Source of the DNA: an uncultured Bilophila sp.
GTDB taxonomy: Bacteria; Desulfobacterota; Desulfovibrionia; Desulfovibrionales; Desulfovibrionaceae
DNA length: 22,513 nt
Direction: 5' to 3'
Assembly: GCA_902373525.1 (NCBI GenBank)
Contig: CABKMN010000037.1
Location: forward strand, 1 to 22,513
Shown: positions 1-8,194 of the stretch, in pieces
Layout: every line of letters begins with the position of its first letter
Position numbering within the stretch: position 1 is the first letter of the stretch
The notes under the pieces: model-generated
Database searches by the model: none
What the model was told of the DNA's origin: nothing
What the model saw: only the letters and a program-made list of their open reading frames with translations
Program-made: the position numbers and the translations under genes

Positions 1-3
1 GGT

Positions 4-57
4 TTGGAGGGGGGAAGGGGAAACTTTCTCCAGAAAGTTTCCCCTTCCCCCCTCCAA
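4..57 (-). repeat. Dispersed hairpin repeat, copy 1 (3' of livF)
   Basis: A perfect inverted repeat with 25-bp arms (4-28 and 33-57) and a 4-nt loop (TCCA on plus, TGGA on minus). It begins 4 nt after the livF stop in the direction of livF transcription. The arms carry purine-rich G/A tracts followed by AAACTTTC. The same architecture recurs at 8794-8847 and, shorter, at 17146-17181. It may act as a 3' end or terminator for the liv operon, but no T-run is visible before the window edge. The asymmetric tail seen in other copies would lie outside the window. Confidence 0.85.
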
Positions 58-61
58 TCTT

Positions 62-766
62 TTACATTCCCAAATACGCCTTCTGCACGTCGGGGTTGGC
101 GAGGAGCCTGTCGGCGGCGTCTTCCATGACGATGCGGCCGTTTTCCATGACGTAGGCGCGGTTGGCGATGCGCAGGGCCTGATTCGCGTTCTGCTCTACG
201 AGGAACACGGTCGTGCCGTCCGCGTTGATTTTCTCGATGATCGAGAAAATCTGCTGGATGATGATCGGCGCGAGGCCGAGAGACGGCTCGTCGAGCAGGA
301 GCAGGGTCGGACGGGCCATGATCGCGCGGGAAATGGCGAGCATCTGCTGCTCGCCGCCCGAAAGCGTGCCGCCCGTCTGGAGGCGACGCTGAGCCAGAAT
401 GGGGAACAGGTCGAAGATGTAGTCGAGGTCCTTCCTGATGCCGTCCTTGTCGTTGCGGAGGAAGGCCCCGAGGTCGAGGTTCTCCTGTACCGTCAGATCG
501 GGGAAGATCAGACGGCCTTCCGGCACCTGACTGATGCCGAGAGCGACGATCTTGTTGGGCTTGAGGGTGTGGATGGGCTTGTCGCGGAAAAGGACCTCGC
601 CGGTGCGCGGAGGCGTGCCGCCGCAGATGGTCATCAGCGTCGTACTCTTGCCCGCGCCGTTGGCCCCGATGAGCGTGACGATTTCCCCTTCGTTGATACG
701 GATGTTCACATCCCGCAGGGCCTGAATGTTGCCGTAGAACGTGTTGACGTTGCGAAGCTCAAGCAT
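62..766 (-). CDS. livF: Branched-chain amino acid ABC transporter, ATP-binding protein LivF
   Basis: LivF is one of the two cytoplasmic ATPases that power high-affinity leucine/isoleucine/valine uptake with LivG, LivH, LivM and a periplasmic binding protein. The 234-aa protein matches the usual length (about 237 aa). Visible motifs are Walker A GANGAGKST (34-42), the ABC signature LSGGEQQ (from 135) and Walker B LLLLDE (155-160). The frame can be opened five codons further up, at 781, but that codon is TTG. The ATG at 766 has a GGAGAG ribosome site about 7 nt upstream, so 766 is preferred. It overlaps the end of livG by 8 nt, which implies translational coupling. It is the last gene of the livJHMGF operon and is followed by a perfect hairpin. 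LivF-like ATPases also serve urea or amide transporters, but the complete liv set argues for amino acids. Confidence 0.95.
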   Translation of the reverse strand: MLELRNVNTFYGNIQALRDVNIRINEGEIVTLIGANGAGKSTTLMTICGGTPPRTGEVLFRDKPIHTLKPNKIVALGISQVPEGRLIFPDLTVQENLDLGAFLRNDKDGIRKDLDYIFDLFPILAQRRLQTGGTLSGGEQQMLAISRAIMARPTLLLLDEPSLGLAPIIIQQIFSIIEKINADGTTVFLVEQNANQALRIANRAYVMENGRIVMEDAADRLLANPDVQKAYLGM

Positions 767-1565
767 GGTCGGACTCTCCAAGATACGCCTTGATGACGCG
801 GGGGTTCTCGCGCACTTCCTGCGGCGTGCCCATGGCGATGCGGGAGCCGTATTCCATGACGTAGATGCGATCCGAAAGGGACATCACCATGCCCATGTCG
901 TGCTCGATGAGCAGAATGGACAGGTCGAACTCTTTCCGCAGGTGCAGGATGAGCGCCTTGAGTTCGAGGGTTTCCTGCGGATTCATGCCCGCGGCGGGTT
1001 CGTCGAGCAAAAGGACCGCCGGGTCCGTCGCCAGCGCGCGGGCGATTTCCAGACGCCGCTGCGCGCCGTAGGGCAGGTTCCGGGCCTCGTCCTTGTAGTG
1101 CATGTTCAGGCCCACCTCGCGCAGCAGTTCGTAGCTGCGGTCGATGGTGGCCTGTTCCTCGGCCCGGGTGCGCGGGTCTTGGAAGACCGCGCCCGCGATG
1201 CCCGCCTTCGTACGGCAGTGGCGGCCGATCATGACGTTTTCGAGCACGGTCATGGTCGGGAACAGCCGGATGTTCTGGAACGTGCGGGCCATGCCGAGCT
1301 GCGTGATCGCGTTGGGCTTCATGCCGTTGAGGGTCACGGACTGCGCGGGCTTGCCGTTGCGTTCGGGCAGGTGGAGCTGCACCGTGCCTTCGGTGGGCAC
1401 GTAGATGCCCGTGATGCAGTTGAAGAACGTGGTCTTCCCCGCGCCGTTGGGCCCGATGAGCGCCACAATTTCCTGCCGGTTGATCATCAGGTCCACTTCG
1501 TTGAGGGCGCGCAGCCCACCGAAGTTCTTGGACAGGTTGTTTACTTCAAGCACAGGCGTGTTCAT
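759..1565 (-). CDS. livG: Branched-chain amino acid ABC transporter, ATP-binding protein LivG
   Basis: Second ATPase subunit of the branched-chain amino acid importer, expected to pair with LivF on the cytoplasmic face of the LivH-LivM channel. The protein is 268 aa, close to the LivG norm of about 255. Walker A GPNGAGKTT lies at 38-46. The LivG-type signature region reads LPYGAQRRLEIARAL rather than LSGGQ, which is normal for LivG, and is followed by Walker B LLLDEP and the family-typical AAGMNP stretch. The start ATG overlaps the livM stop in an ATGA arrangement (1562-1565), and the 3' end overlaps livF, so it is a tightly coupled middle gene of the operon. Nothing looks broken. Confidence 0.95.
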   Translation of the reverse strand: MNTPVLEVNNLSKNFGGLRALNEVDLMINRQEIVALIGPNGAGKTTFFNCITGIYVPTEGTVQLHLPERNGKPAQSVTLNGMKPNAITQLGMARTFQNIRLFPTMTVLENVMIGRHCRTKAGIAGAVFQDPRTRAEEQATIDRSYELLREVGLNMHYKDEARNLPYGAQRRLEIARALATDPAVLLLDEPAAGMNPQETLELKALILHLRKEFDLSILLIEHDMGMVMSLSDRIYVMEYGSRIAMGTPQEVRENPRVIKAYLGESDHA

Positions 1566-2806
1566 GCCTGACCTCCCGTGGCAGGAGCGTCGAAAGCCGA
1601 CTTGGAGCTGTCGATCTTGTCCTTGTTCGTGATCTTGTAGGTGCGCTTTTCACCGGAAATGAGGCCCTGCGGACGGTAGATCATCATGATGACCATGACC
1701 GCGCCGAACAGGAGCATGCGGTATTCGGAGAAGGCGCGCAGGTATTCGGGCGCGAGCACCAGAATGGCCGCCGCGATGGTGACGCCGAGCACGGAGCCCA
1801 TGCCGCCGAGCACCACCATCGACAGGATCATGGCCGATTCCATGAAGGTGAAGCTCGCGGGGTTGATGAAGGTCGTCTTCGCCGCGAAGATGACCCCGGC
1901 GAAACCGGCCCAGCAGGAGCCGAGCGCGAAGGCCGAGAGCTTCACCTTGGTCAGGTCGATGCCCATGGCCTCGCAGGCGATTTCGTCTTCGCGCAGGGCT
2001 TGCAGGGCAAGGCCGATGCGCGAGTTTTTCAGACGCCCCACCACGATGATGGTCAGCACCACCGCGCCGAGGACAATGTAATAGATGTAGTTCGTGGCTT
2101 CGGTCACGCCCATTTCCATGCCGAACAGGTCGGGACGGCTGAGGTTGGAGAGGCCGAAGGAACCCTTGGTCACGTCGGTCCAGTTCTCCAGCACGAGGCG
2201 GATGATTTCCCCGAAGCCGAGGGTCACGATGGCGAGGTAGTCGCCCTTGAGCCGCAGGACCGGGAAGCCGAGCATGAGGCCGAACAGCGCCGCCATGATG
2301 CCGCCCACGGGCAGCACGGCCCAGAAGCCGAGGCCGAAGTAGGTGTTCAGCAGGCCGTAGGTGTACGCGCCCACGGCGTAGAACGCCGCGTAGCCGAGCA
2401 CGAGCTGACCCGCGAGCCCGACCACGATGTTCAGGCCGAGGCCGAGCATGATGTAGATCAGCGCCGAGATCATGATGTTGATCTGATACATGGAGCTGAT
2501 GAACGGCATGGCGATCATGAGGAGCGCCACCAGCGACAGGCAGACGAAGCGGGTTTTGGGCTGCCGCACCTGCTCAAGCGTGCGGGCGAACAGCGACGGG
2601 CCGGTGGAAACCACGCCGCGGGCCTTGCGTTCCATGCTCCAGCGCCAGAAGATGGAGAGCACGAACGCCCCCACCCCGATGGTCGCCATGTTTTCCCAGC
2701 GGAACAGGATGGTGTCGTTGAGCGCGTCGACCTTCATGACGACGAGCGGGAAGGTGAGCGCCATGAACCATACGCTGACCATGAGCGCCTTGAGAATCAC
2801 GTTCAT
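1562..2806 (-). CDS. livM: Branched-chain amino acid ABC transporter, permease LivM
   Basis: Inner-membrane permease subunit that forms the translocation path with LivH. The protein is 414 aa, similar to E. coli LivM (425 aa). It has an N-terminal pair of hydrophobic segments (about 5-25 and 40-60), a charged linker (ERKARGVV), then a run of membrane helices starting near 95. The core contains the LivM-type stretches GLNIVVGLAGQLVLGYAAFYAVGAY and the cytoplasmic EAA-like loop RLKGDYLAIVTLGFGEIIR. The ATG at 2806 is preceded by GAGGGGGA and lies only 10 nt after the livH stop. The C-terminus is hydrophilic. The call is firm from family pattern and operon position; substrate range within branched-chain or related amino acids is inferred. 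Confidence 0.94.
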   Translation of the reverse strand: MNVILKALMVSVWFMALTFPLVVMKVDALNDTILFRWENMATIGVGAFVLSIFWRWSMERKARGVVSTGPSLFARTLEQVRQPKTRFVCLSLVALLMIAMPFISSMYQINIMISALIYIMLGLGLNIVVGLAGQLVLGYAAFYAVGAYTYGLLNTYFGLGFWAVLPVGGIMAALFGLMLGFPVLRLKGDYLAIVTLGFGEIIRLVLENWTDVTKGSFGLSNLSRPDLFGMEMGVTEATNYIYYIVLGAVVLTIIVVGRLKNSRIGLALQALREDEIACEAMGIDLTKVKLSAFALGSCWAGFAGVIFAAKTTFINPASFTFMESAMILSMVVLGGMGSVLGVTIAAAILVLAPEYLRAFSEYRMLLFGAVMVIMMIYRPQGLISGEKRTYKITNKDKIDSSKSAFDAPATGGQA

Positions 2807-2816
2807 GTCGTCCCCC

Positions 2817-3725
2817 TCAGACCTTTTGGACCTTGGGCTTCCCGAGGATGCCCGCCGGACGGAAAATAAGGATGAGCACCAGCAGCGCGAAGGCGAGGGC
2901 GTCTTCGTAGGCGCTGGAGATGTAGCCGGTGGCGAAACTTTCGCACAGGCCGAGCACCAGACCGCCGACCATGGCGCCGGGGATGGACCCGATGCCGCCG
3001 AGCACGGCCGCGGTGAAGGCCTTGATGCCCGCGATGAAGCCGATGAAGAAGTTCACCTGACCCACATGGTTGGCGATGAGCACGCCGCCGATGGCGGCCA
3101 GCGAGGAGCCGATGATGAAGGTCAGGGAAATGATCCGGTCGGCGTCGATGCCGAGCAGCATCGCCATCTTGCGGTTCTGCGCCGTGGCGCGCATGGCCTT
3201 GCCCATCTTCGTGTACCGGATGAACAGCGTGAGCGCGATCATCGTGACGAGGCTCGTGACGATGATCAGGAAGTCGCTGGTGCCGATGATGTGGGAGATG
3301 GGGTCCAGAAACTCGAATTCGTCGATGAGCTGCGGAAAGGCCACGAAGTCGGACGTCTGGGCCAGGCTCACGTAGTTCTGGAGGAAGATCGACACGCCGA
3401 TGGCGGAGATGAGGGGCGAAAGCCGGGGCGCTCCGCGTAGGGGGCGGTAGGCGATTTTTTCGATGGTGTAGCCGTAGGCCGCACACCAGATCACCGCCGC
3501 CAGCGCCGCGATGACGATGATCCCCGCCGCCGGGAATCCCATGATGCCCAGCGCGCTCGCCACGATGAGCGCGGTGAACGCGCCGATCATGTAGATTTCA
3601 CCGTGGGCGAAGTTGATGAGCTCGATGATCCCGTACACCATGGTGTAGCCCAGCGCGATGAGCGCGTAGATGCTGCCTCTGGTGAGCCCGCCACAAAAAA
3701 GTTCGACGAAATATTGTAAATCCAT
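2817..3725 (-). CDS. livH: Branched-chain amino acid ABC transporter, permease LivH
   Basis: Partner permease of LivM. Starting at MDLQYFVEL (3725) the protein is 302 aa, the usual LivH size (about 300). The frame stays open upstream to 3884, but that extension is charged, unlike any LivH N-terminus, and runs into the intergenic hairpin region, so it is rejected. The N-terminal signature GLTRGSIYALIALGYTMVYGIIELINFAHGEIYM, typical of LivH, is present, as is the C-terminal AVLGGIGSIPGAMVGGLVLGL segment. About eight membrane segments are visible. It lies 230 nt downstream of livJ; a large palindrome in that gap probably sets the ratio of binding protein to permease. Confidence 0.94.
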   Translation of the reverse strand: MDLQYFVELFCGGLTRGSIYALIALGYTMVYGIIELINFAHGEIYMIGAFTALIVASALGIMGFPAAGIIVIAALAAVIWCAAYGYTIEKIAYRPLRGAPRLSPLISAIGVSIFLQNYVSLAQTSDFVAFPQLIDEFEFLDPISHIIGTSDFLIIVTSLVTMIALTLFIRYTKMGKAMRATAQNRKMAMLLGIDADRIISLTFIIGSSLAAIGGVLIANHVGQVNFFIGFIAGIKAFTAAVLGGIGSIPGAMVGGLVLGLCESFATGYISSAYEDALAFALLVLILIFRPAGILGKPKVQKV

Positions 3726-3860
3726 TGGCCCTGCTCGCTGGTTCCTCCGGCGAAAGCTCCCTTTCCGGGGATCGCTCCCCGTCCCGTCCGCGTGCGCGGT
3801 TGCGGGAGGCCCGGAAAAATCGTTTAAGAAAGAAGACCGCCGTCCGCCGGAATGCCCGCC

Positions 3861-3872
3861 CCGCACGTGCGG
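3861..3872. repeat. Perfect 12-bp palindrome in livJ-livH gap
   Basis: CCGCACGTGCGG reads identically on both strands. It abuts the 15-bp hairpin at 3872-3918 on the livH side. It could be part of the same RNA fold on the liv transcript or a dimeric protein binding site; the sequence alone does not decide. Confidence 0.5.
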
Positions 3873-3918
3873 TTCACCCTGCATCCCGCGGGCGGACCGC
3901 GGCGGATGCAGGGTGAAC
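3872..3918 (-). promoter_or_regulatory. Intercistronic stem-loop between livJ and livH
   Basis: Inverted repeat with perfect 15-bp arms GTTCACCCTGCATCC (3872-3886) and its complement (3904-3918), around a 17-nt GC-rich centre that itself contains CCGCGG twice. It starts 37 nt after the livJ stop in the direction of transcription. No T-run follows on the minus strand, so it is not a classical intrinsic terminator. A stem-loop placed between a binding-protein gene and its permease genes commonly stabilises the upstream mRNA or dampens read-through; that role here is inferred. Confidence 0.6.
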
Positions 3919-3955
3919 GTGTGGCGTCAAATCCCGGAAACAGGAATGACGGTGG

Positions 3956-5071
3956 TTACTTCAGTTCGACGAAATCGCCGTTTTTCACCTGATAGATGGA
4001 GAAGCCGATGCCTTCGGCGTCGCCGGTGGGGGCGAACTTGATCTTGCCGAGGGGGGTGTCCACAAGGTTGGTGTGCAGGGCGTCCATGATCTTCTGCGAG
4101 TCGGTGCTGCCGGCGGCCTTGATGGCTTCGAGCAGGGCGATGGTCGCGGAATAGGCGTTGTCATAGAAGGCGCCGGGTTCGGTCCCGTACTTCTTCTTGT
4201 GGTTTTCGTGCGCCTGAATGTTCATGGGCAGCTTGGACACGTCGGTGGGGCCGGTGGCGTACACGCCTTCGGCGTTCTTGCCGGCGACCTTGATGAACTG
4301 TTCGTCCTTCACGCCGTCGGGGCCGATGAAGGGAACCTTGATCTTCTTCTTGGCGAGCTGCTGGACGAGCTTGGAGGCTTCCGGATGGTAGCCGCCGAAG
4401 ATGATGCCGTCGGCTCCGGCCTTGCGGATTTTCTGGATCACCGCGCCGTAGTCCACGGCGCCGGGGGTGATGCCTTCCTCAAGAACGATCTCGACGCCGC
4501 CCTTTTCGAGGATTTCGCGGGCGTAGTTGACGAAGCCGCGGCCGTAGTCGCCCTTGTCGTGCAGCAGGGCGACCTTTTTCAGGCCGAGCTTGTCCTTGGC
4601 GAAGGAGCCGGCGAGGTGGCCGGACACGTCGTCGGAGGCGATGGTGCGGAAGAAATAGGGGTGGTCGCCCTTCTGGGTCAGCTCGGGCGTGGTGGCCGAC
4701 GGGGAAATGGACACGATCTTGGCGTCGTTGTAGATCGGCAGAGCGGCCTTGGTCGCGCCGGAACAGATGGAGCCCATGACCGCCACGGCGCCTTCGGAAA
4801 GGACCTTGGTGGCGGCGTTGGTGCCGAGTTCGGGCTTGCACTGGTCGTCTTCGGCGATGATTTCAATCTGCTTGCCGAGAATGCCGCCCTTGGCGTTGTA
4901 TTCCTCGGCGACGATGCGGGCCGCGTTGAGGCTCGGCATACCATAAGAAACCAGGTCGCCGGAGTGAGCACCGGGAACGCCGATTTTGATCGTGTCGGCA
5001 GCATGCACCGGAGCGGTCATAGCCATGATGGCCATGCCCGCGAGAGCCGCTTTCATCCATGCGCGTGCCAT
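3956..5071 (-). CDS. livJ: Periplasmic branched-chain amino acid-binding protein LivJ/LivK
   Basis: Periplasmic solute-binding protein that delivers leucine/isoleucine/valine to LivHMGF. The protein is 371 aa, as in E. coli LivJ/LivK (about 367-369). The N-terminus MARAWMKAALAGMAIMAMTA-PVHA is a classic signal peptide, with cleavage expected after VHA at residue 24. The mature protein opens with DTIKIGVPGAHSGDL, followed by GMPSLNAARIVAEEYNAKGG and DDQCKPELG, matching the type I periplasmic-binding fold of the Leu/Ile/Val class. The ATG at 5071 follows a strong GGGGGAGG ribosome site. It is the first gene of the liv operon. A TTGACA-like element lies on the minus strand near 5232-5237, but no good -10 partner is seen. 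livJ versus livK cannot be separated by eye. Confidence 0.94.
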   Translation of the reverse strand: MARAWMKAALAGMAIMAMTAPVHAADTIKIGVPGAHSGDLVSYGMPSLNAARIVAEEYNAKGGILGKQIEIIAEDDQCKPELGTNAATKVLSEGAVAVMGSICSGATKAALPIYNDAKIVSISPSATTPELTQKGDHPYFFRTIASDDVSGHLAGSFAKDKLGLKKVALLHDKGDYGRGFVNYAREILEKGGVEIVLEEGITPGAVDYGAVIQKIRKAGADGIIFGGYHPEASKLVQQLAKKKIKVPFIGPDGVKDEQFIKVAGKNAEGVYATGPTDVSKLPMNIQAHENHKKKYGTEPGAFYDNAYSATIALLEAIKAAGSTDSQKIMDALHTNLVDTPLGKIKFAPTGDAEGIGFSIYQVKNGDFVELK

Positions 5072-5322
5072 AGAAACCTCCCCCTCATTTCAGGGTTGTT
5101 GGAGTTGCTGGACCGAAGCCCGAAGTCGTCCGCGCCGAAAGACGGAATCCGGGGGAAGCCCGCGCGTGATCCGTACGTTCGGATGAGGAACCTGTTAGAC
5201 TCGGTTTTTAGTGCCACGACTCCGCAGGGGTTGTCAAACATTCGCGACTGAAACATGCTCAAAGAAAAGCGGAATATATGAATTGTGCAGACAAACAGCG
5301 CGCCGTGCGCGAAAGGGGAGCC

Positions 5323-6225
5323 ATGAAAGGGGAAACGATTTCGGGAAACACGGGGATCGGGGCGGAACTGCGGGTCGGATGCAAGATCAACCTCACGCTT
5401 CGGATCACGGGCGTGCGGCCCAACGGCTGGCACGAGCTGGACACGGTGTTCCTGCCGCTGCCCGAACCGTTCGACACGCTCCGGCTCATCCCCGGTGACG
5501 GGGACGGGCTGGCGCTGCATTGCGACACGCCGGGCATCGACTGCGCGGACAACACGCTGACCAAGGCCTACCGGCTGTTCGCCGAGGCGACCGGCTTCCG
5601 TCCGGGCGTGGAGGCGCACCTCGTCAAGGGCATCCCGCACGGGGCCGGGCTGGGGGGCGGGAGCGCGGACGCGGCGGCGCTGCTCGGCTGGCTGAACGGG
5701 CGCGCGCCCGAACCGCTGCCGTCCGACACGCTGGCGGGGCTGGCGGCGCGCGTCGGCGCGGACGTTCCCTTTTTCCTGTATAACGTTCCCTGCCGGGCGA
5801 CCGGCATCGGGGACCGGCTGGTCCCCTGCCCCGAATGGCTTGCGGAGGCCGGCGTCGCCGGGGCTGGGCTCGTGCTGCTGTGCCCCGGAGAACGGGTGTC
5901 CACGCCGTGGGCCTACGCGGCATGGGACAGGAACAACCCATTGACAGAAGAGCGCAATGGCGCTATAACCCGTGCCTCCCAGAGCCTTTTCGGCGGGACC
6001 TCCTCCATCCGCTGGCTTGAAAACAGTTTCGAGCCGTCGGTCTTCGAGGCCTTCCCCCGGCTCCGCAGGTTCAGGGAACGGCTCCTCCGGGAGGGGGCCT
6101 TCGCCGCCGTGATGAGCGGCAGCGGGTCCTCCCTGTTCGGACTGTTCCGGGATGCGGACGTCGCCCTCAGGGCGGCGGAAGGTTTTCGGGAAGAAGACGT
6201 GGCCGTCTATGGCCACGCATTGTAA
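5323..6225 (+). CDS. ispE: 4-diphosphocytidyl-2-C-methyl-D-erythritol kinase IspE
   Basis: GHMP-family kinase that phosphorylates the 2-hydroxyl of 4-diphosphocytidyl-2-C-methyl-D-erythritol in the non-mevalonate isoprenoid pathway. The start is the ATG at 5323, preceded by AGGGGAG at the right distance. An in-frame ATG at 5278 lacks a comparable site and adds a charged leader absent from the family. The resulting 300-aa protein has the IspE landmarks: CKINLTLRI (20-28) with the substrate Lys/Asn, the ATP-binding glycine-rich loop PHGAGLGGGSADA (105-117), the DVPFF segment and the C-terminal VMSGSGSSLFGLF. It diverges from livJ across a 251-bp gap and is followed by tRNA-Gln and prs, an order I associate with desulfovibrios. 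It probably leads a housekeeping transcript. Confidence 0.96.
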   Translation: MKGETISGNTGIGAELRVGCKINLTLRITGVRPNGWHELDTVFLPLPEPFDTLRLIPGDGDGLALHCDTPGIDCADNTLTKAYRLFAEATGFRPGVEAHLVKGIPHGAGLGGGSADAAALLGWLNGRAPEPLPSDTLAGLAARVGADVPFFLYNVPCRATGIGDRLVPCPEWLAEAGVAGAGLVLLCPGERVSTPWAYAAWDRNNPLTEERNGAITRASQSLFGGTSSIRWLENSFEPSVFEAFPRLRRFRERLLREGAFAAVMSGSGSSLFGLFRDADVALRAAEGFREEDVAVYGHAL

Positions 6226-6258
6226 GGTTTCCGCCTTTCAAGGAAACCTTTGTCACGC

Positions 6259-6334
6259 TGGGGTGTAGCCAAGCAGGTAAGGCAACGGGTTTTGGTCCCG
6301 TCATTCGAGGGTTCAAGTCCTTCCGCCCCAGCCA
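6259..6334 (+). tRNA. tRNA-Gln (anticodon UUG)
   Basis: A 76-nt cloverleaf including an encoded CCA. The acceptor arm TGGGGTG pairs with CGCCCCA (one T-G wobble), with discriminator G at 6331. The anticodon stem ACGGG/CCCGT encloses the loop TTTTGGT (6290-6296), giving anticodon TTG at 6292-6294, which reads CAA and, by wobble, CAG. The T arm GAGGG-TTCAAGT-CCTTC is standard apart from one G-T-type pair. The TGGGGT opening matches other bacterial tRNA-Gln. Seven T residues follow the CCA (6335-6341). It lies between ispE and prs, so it may be processed from their common transcript. Confidence 0.96.
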
Positions 6335-6377
6335 TTTTTTTGCGCTTTAGAGGTTTCTCAACCGGAAGGCCTCCCTT

Positions 6378-7313
6378 ATGTACGGCGATCTCAAAATTCT
6401 GACTGGCACTGCCAACGCGCCTCTGGCTCAGGCCATTTGCGAACATCTCGGCTGCCAGTTGACCCCTGCCCTGTGTGAGAAGTTCAGCGACGGCGAAAGC
6501 CGCATCGAAATCAGCAGCAGCGTCCGCGGCGACGACGTGTTCGTCATCCAGCCGACCTGTGCGCCCGTGAACTTCAACCTGATGCAGCTCTGCCTCATGC
6601 TCGACGCGCTCAAGCGCGCCAGCGCGGGCCGCATCACCGCTGTTATCCCCTATTACGGCTACGCCCGTCAGGACCGCAAGGTCAGCCCGCGCGCCCCCAT
6701 CAGCGCTAAGCTCGTGGCGGACTTCCTGTCCACCGCCGGGGCCAACCGCGTGGTGACCGTGGACCTGCATGCCGGTCAGATTCAGGGATTCTTCAACTGC
6801 CCTGTGGACAACTTGTTCGCGTCTCAGGTGCTGCTCGAACCCTTCATGGCCATGAAGGGCGAGATCGTTGTGGTTTCCCCCGACGCCGGCGGCGTGGAAC
6901 GCGCCCGCTCCTTCGCCAAGCGCATCGAAGCGCCCCTCGCCATCATCGACAAGCGCCGCGACCGCCCCAATCAGGCGACCGCCACGCACGTCATCGGCGA
7001 TGTGGACGGCAAGATCGCGGTGCTCGTGGATGACATCATCGACACGGCGGGGACGATCTGTGCCGGCGCCGAGGTCCTTCTGCGCGAAGGCGCCCGCGAA
7101 GTGTACGCCTGCGCCACGCACGGCGTGCTTTCCGGCCCCGCGCTGGAACGCCTCAACAACTCGGTGTTCACCAAGGTGGTCGTGACCAACACGATCCCGT
7201 CCGGCGACCGTCTGGACGTGTGCCCGAAGCTGCAGGTCGTTTCCGTTGCCAGCCTCCTCGCCAAGAGCATTCACAACATCCACACCGGATCGTCCGTGAG
7301 CGTGCTGTTCTAG
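6378..7313 (+). CDS. prs: Ribose-phosphate pyrophosphokinase (PRPP synthetase)
   Basis: Makes 5-phosphoribosyl 1-pyrophosphate from ribose 5-phosphate and ATP, for nucleotide, histidine, tryptophan and NAD synthesis. The 311-aa length is normal for class I bacterial enzymes. Landmarks are the FSDGE segment (36-40), the ATP-loop region YYGYARQDRK (92-101), the signature VVTVDLHAGQIQGFF (125-139), the SPDAGGVERA segment (167-176) and the PRPP-binding loop VDDIIDTAGT (217-226). A GGAAGG ribosome site lies 8 nt before the ATG. It is flanked by tRNA-Gln upstream and rplY 99 nt downstream; a prs-ctc/rplY-pth order is found in many bacteria, which supports the calls of its neighbours. Confidence 0.97.
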   Translation: MYGDLKILTGTANAPLAQAICEHLGCQLTPALCEKFSDGESRIEISSSVRGDDVFVIQPTCAPVNFNLMQLCLMLDALKRASAGRITAVIPYYGYARQDRKVSPRAPISAKLVADFLSTAGANRVVTVDLHAGQIQGFFNCPVDNLFASQVLLEPFMAMKGEIVVVSPDAGGVERARSFAKRIEAPLAIIDKRRDRPNQATATHVIGDVDGKIAVLVDDIIDTAGTICAGAEVLLREGAREVYACATHGVLSGPALERLNNSVFTKVVVTNTIPSGDRLDVCPKLQVVSVASLLAKSIHNIHTGSSVSVLF

Positions 7314-7412
7314 GCGAACAGGAAGAAACCTCTCCGGCGTCCTCAGGGACTCCGGCCCATCACAGCGAATCTACCACCACGGCCCCGCCGTGGAAGGGTA
7401 AGGAGAACATCC

Positions 7413-7994
7413 ATGTCCGATCTCAAAGTGCTTACCGTGCAGAAGCGTGCCGGTCTCGGCAAGGGCGCCAACCGCCGCAGCCGTCAGGAAGAACTCGTCC
7501 CCGGCGTGTTCTACACCGCCAATGGCGAAAACGTCGCCGTGCAGGTTGCCGCCCGCGCGCTCGCCAAGATTTTCTCTCAGGTTGGCCGCACCACCGTCTT
7601 CAATCTTGACATCGAAGGCGAAGGCACGCACCCCGTGCTGATCTGGGAAACCCAGCGCGACCCGATCAAGAGCACCTTTACGCACATCGATTTCTACGGC
7701 GTCGATCTGGACAAGCCCGTCAAGATCACCGTGCCGGTCGAATACGTGGGCGTGGCCCGCGGCACCAAGGTGGGCGGCAAGCTCGAAACCTACCGCGAAC
7801 AGATTCAGCTCATGGCGAAGCCCCTCGACATGCCCGCGAAGGTCACCATCGACATCTCCGGCATGGACCTCGGCACCACCATCCAGATCGCCGACGTTCA
7901 GCTCCCCGAAGGCGTCAAGGCTGCCTATGACAGCAACTACGCCCTCGTGTCCGTGCTGATGCCCGGCGGCAACGACGAAGCCGCCGCCGAATAA
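7413..7994 (+). CDS. rplY: 50S ribosomal protein L25 / general stress protein Ctc
   Basis: 5S rRNA-binding ribosomal protein of the long L25/TL5/Ctc type. The 193-aa protein has an N-terminal L25 RNA-binding domain (about 1-95; opening SDLKVLTVQKRAGLGKGANRR, with the characteristic G-K-GANRR and LIWETQRDPIKSTFTHIDFY stretches) and a C-terminal TL5/Ctc beta domain (about 96-185) including the VPVEYVGVARGTKVGGKLE stretch. The tail is acidic and alanine-rich (GGNDEAAAE). The start ATG has an ideal AAGGAG site. It sits between prs and pth as in many genomes. A short inverted repeat (CCACG...CGTGG, about 7377-7392) lies just ahead of its ribosome site and could affect translation, which is a guess. 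Confidence 0.96.
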   Translation: MSDLKVLTVQKRAGLGKGANRRSRQEELVPGVFYTANGENVAVQVAARALAKIFSQVGRTTVFNLDIEGEGTHPVLIWETQRDPIKSTFTHIDFYGVDLDKPVKITVPVEYVGVARGTKVGGKLETYREQIQLMAKPLDMPAKVTIDISGMDLGTTIQIADVQLPEGVKAAYDSNYALVSVLMPGGNDEAAAE

Positions 7995-8009
7995 GCGACG
8001 AGCCTTTCC

Positions 8010-8051
8010 GGCGAGGGGGAAGCCCGTCTCGGGTTTTCCTTCCCCCTCGCC
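8010..8051 (+). repeat. GC-rich stem-loop after rplY
   Basis: A 12-bp perfect inverted repeat (8010-8021 with 8040-8051), with a smaller inner CCCG/CGGG stem in the 18-nt centre, begins 16 nt after the rplY stop. It is not followed by a clean T-run. It may be a 3' mRNA-stabilising structure ahead of the true intrinsic terminator at 8129-8154. Confidence 0.55.
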
Positions 8052-8128
8052 TTCCTTTCCCGTCCCGGCCCGCGTCAGGCCGAAACGGGGCCGCCGGTGT
8101 CCGGCGGGAAAGACATCGACGACTGGGG

Positions 8129-8154
8129 AGGAATCCGAGCGGATTCCTTTTTTT
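8129..8154 (+). terminator. Intrinsic terminator between rplY and pth
   Basis: Stem AGGAATCC (8129-8136) and GGATTCCT (8141-8148) with a GAGC loop, immediately followed by a run of seven T (8148-8154). This is a textbook rho-independent terminator on the plus strand. It lies only 41 nt before the pth start and 134 nt after rplY. A second small hairpin, GGCCCG-ATT-CGGGCC, follows at 8157-8171. Confidence 0.85.
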
Positions 8155-8194
8155 GTGGCCCGATTCGGGCCAAACGTTTTTTGCGAGGTTTGGT

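Noticed and set aside
4073..5251. A 392-codon plus-strand frame opposite livJ
   Set aside because: Antisense of a confidently identified binding-protein gene; low-complexity GDLDELFVL-like content and no family resemblance.
5053..6216. A 387-codon minus frame opposite ispE
   Set aside because: Pro/Arg/Gly-rich shadow; ispE motifs and ribosome site are on the plus strand.
6335..6341. T-run after tRNA-Gln as a terminator isolating prs
   Set aside because: No separate hairpin precedes it other than the tRNA acceptor itself; prs follows closely and co-transcription is plausible.
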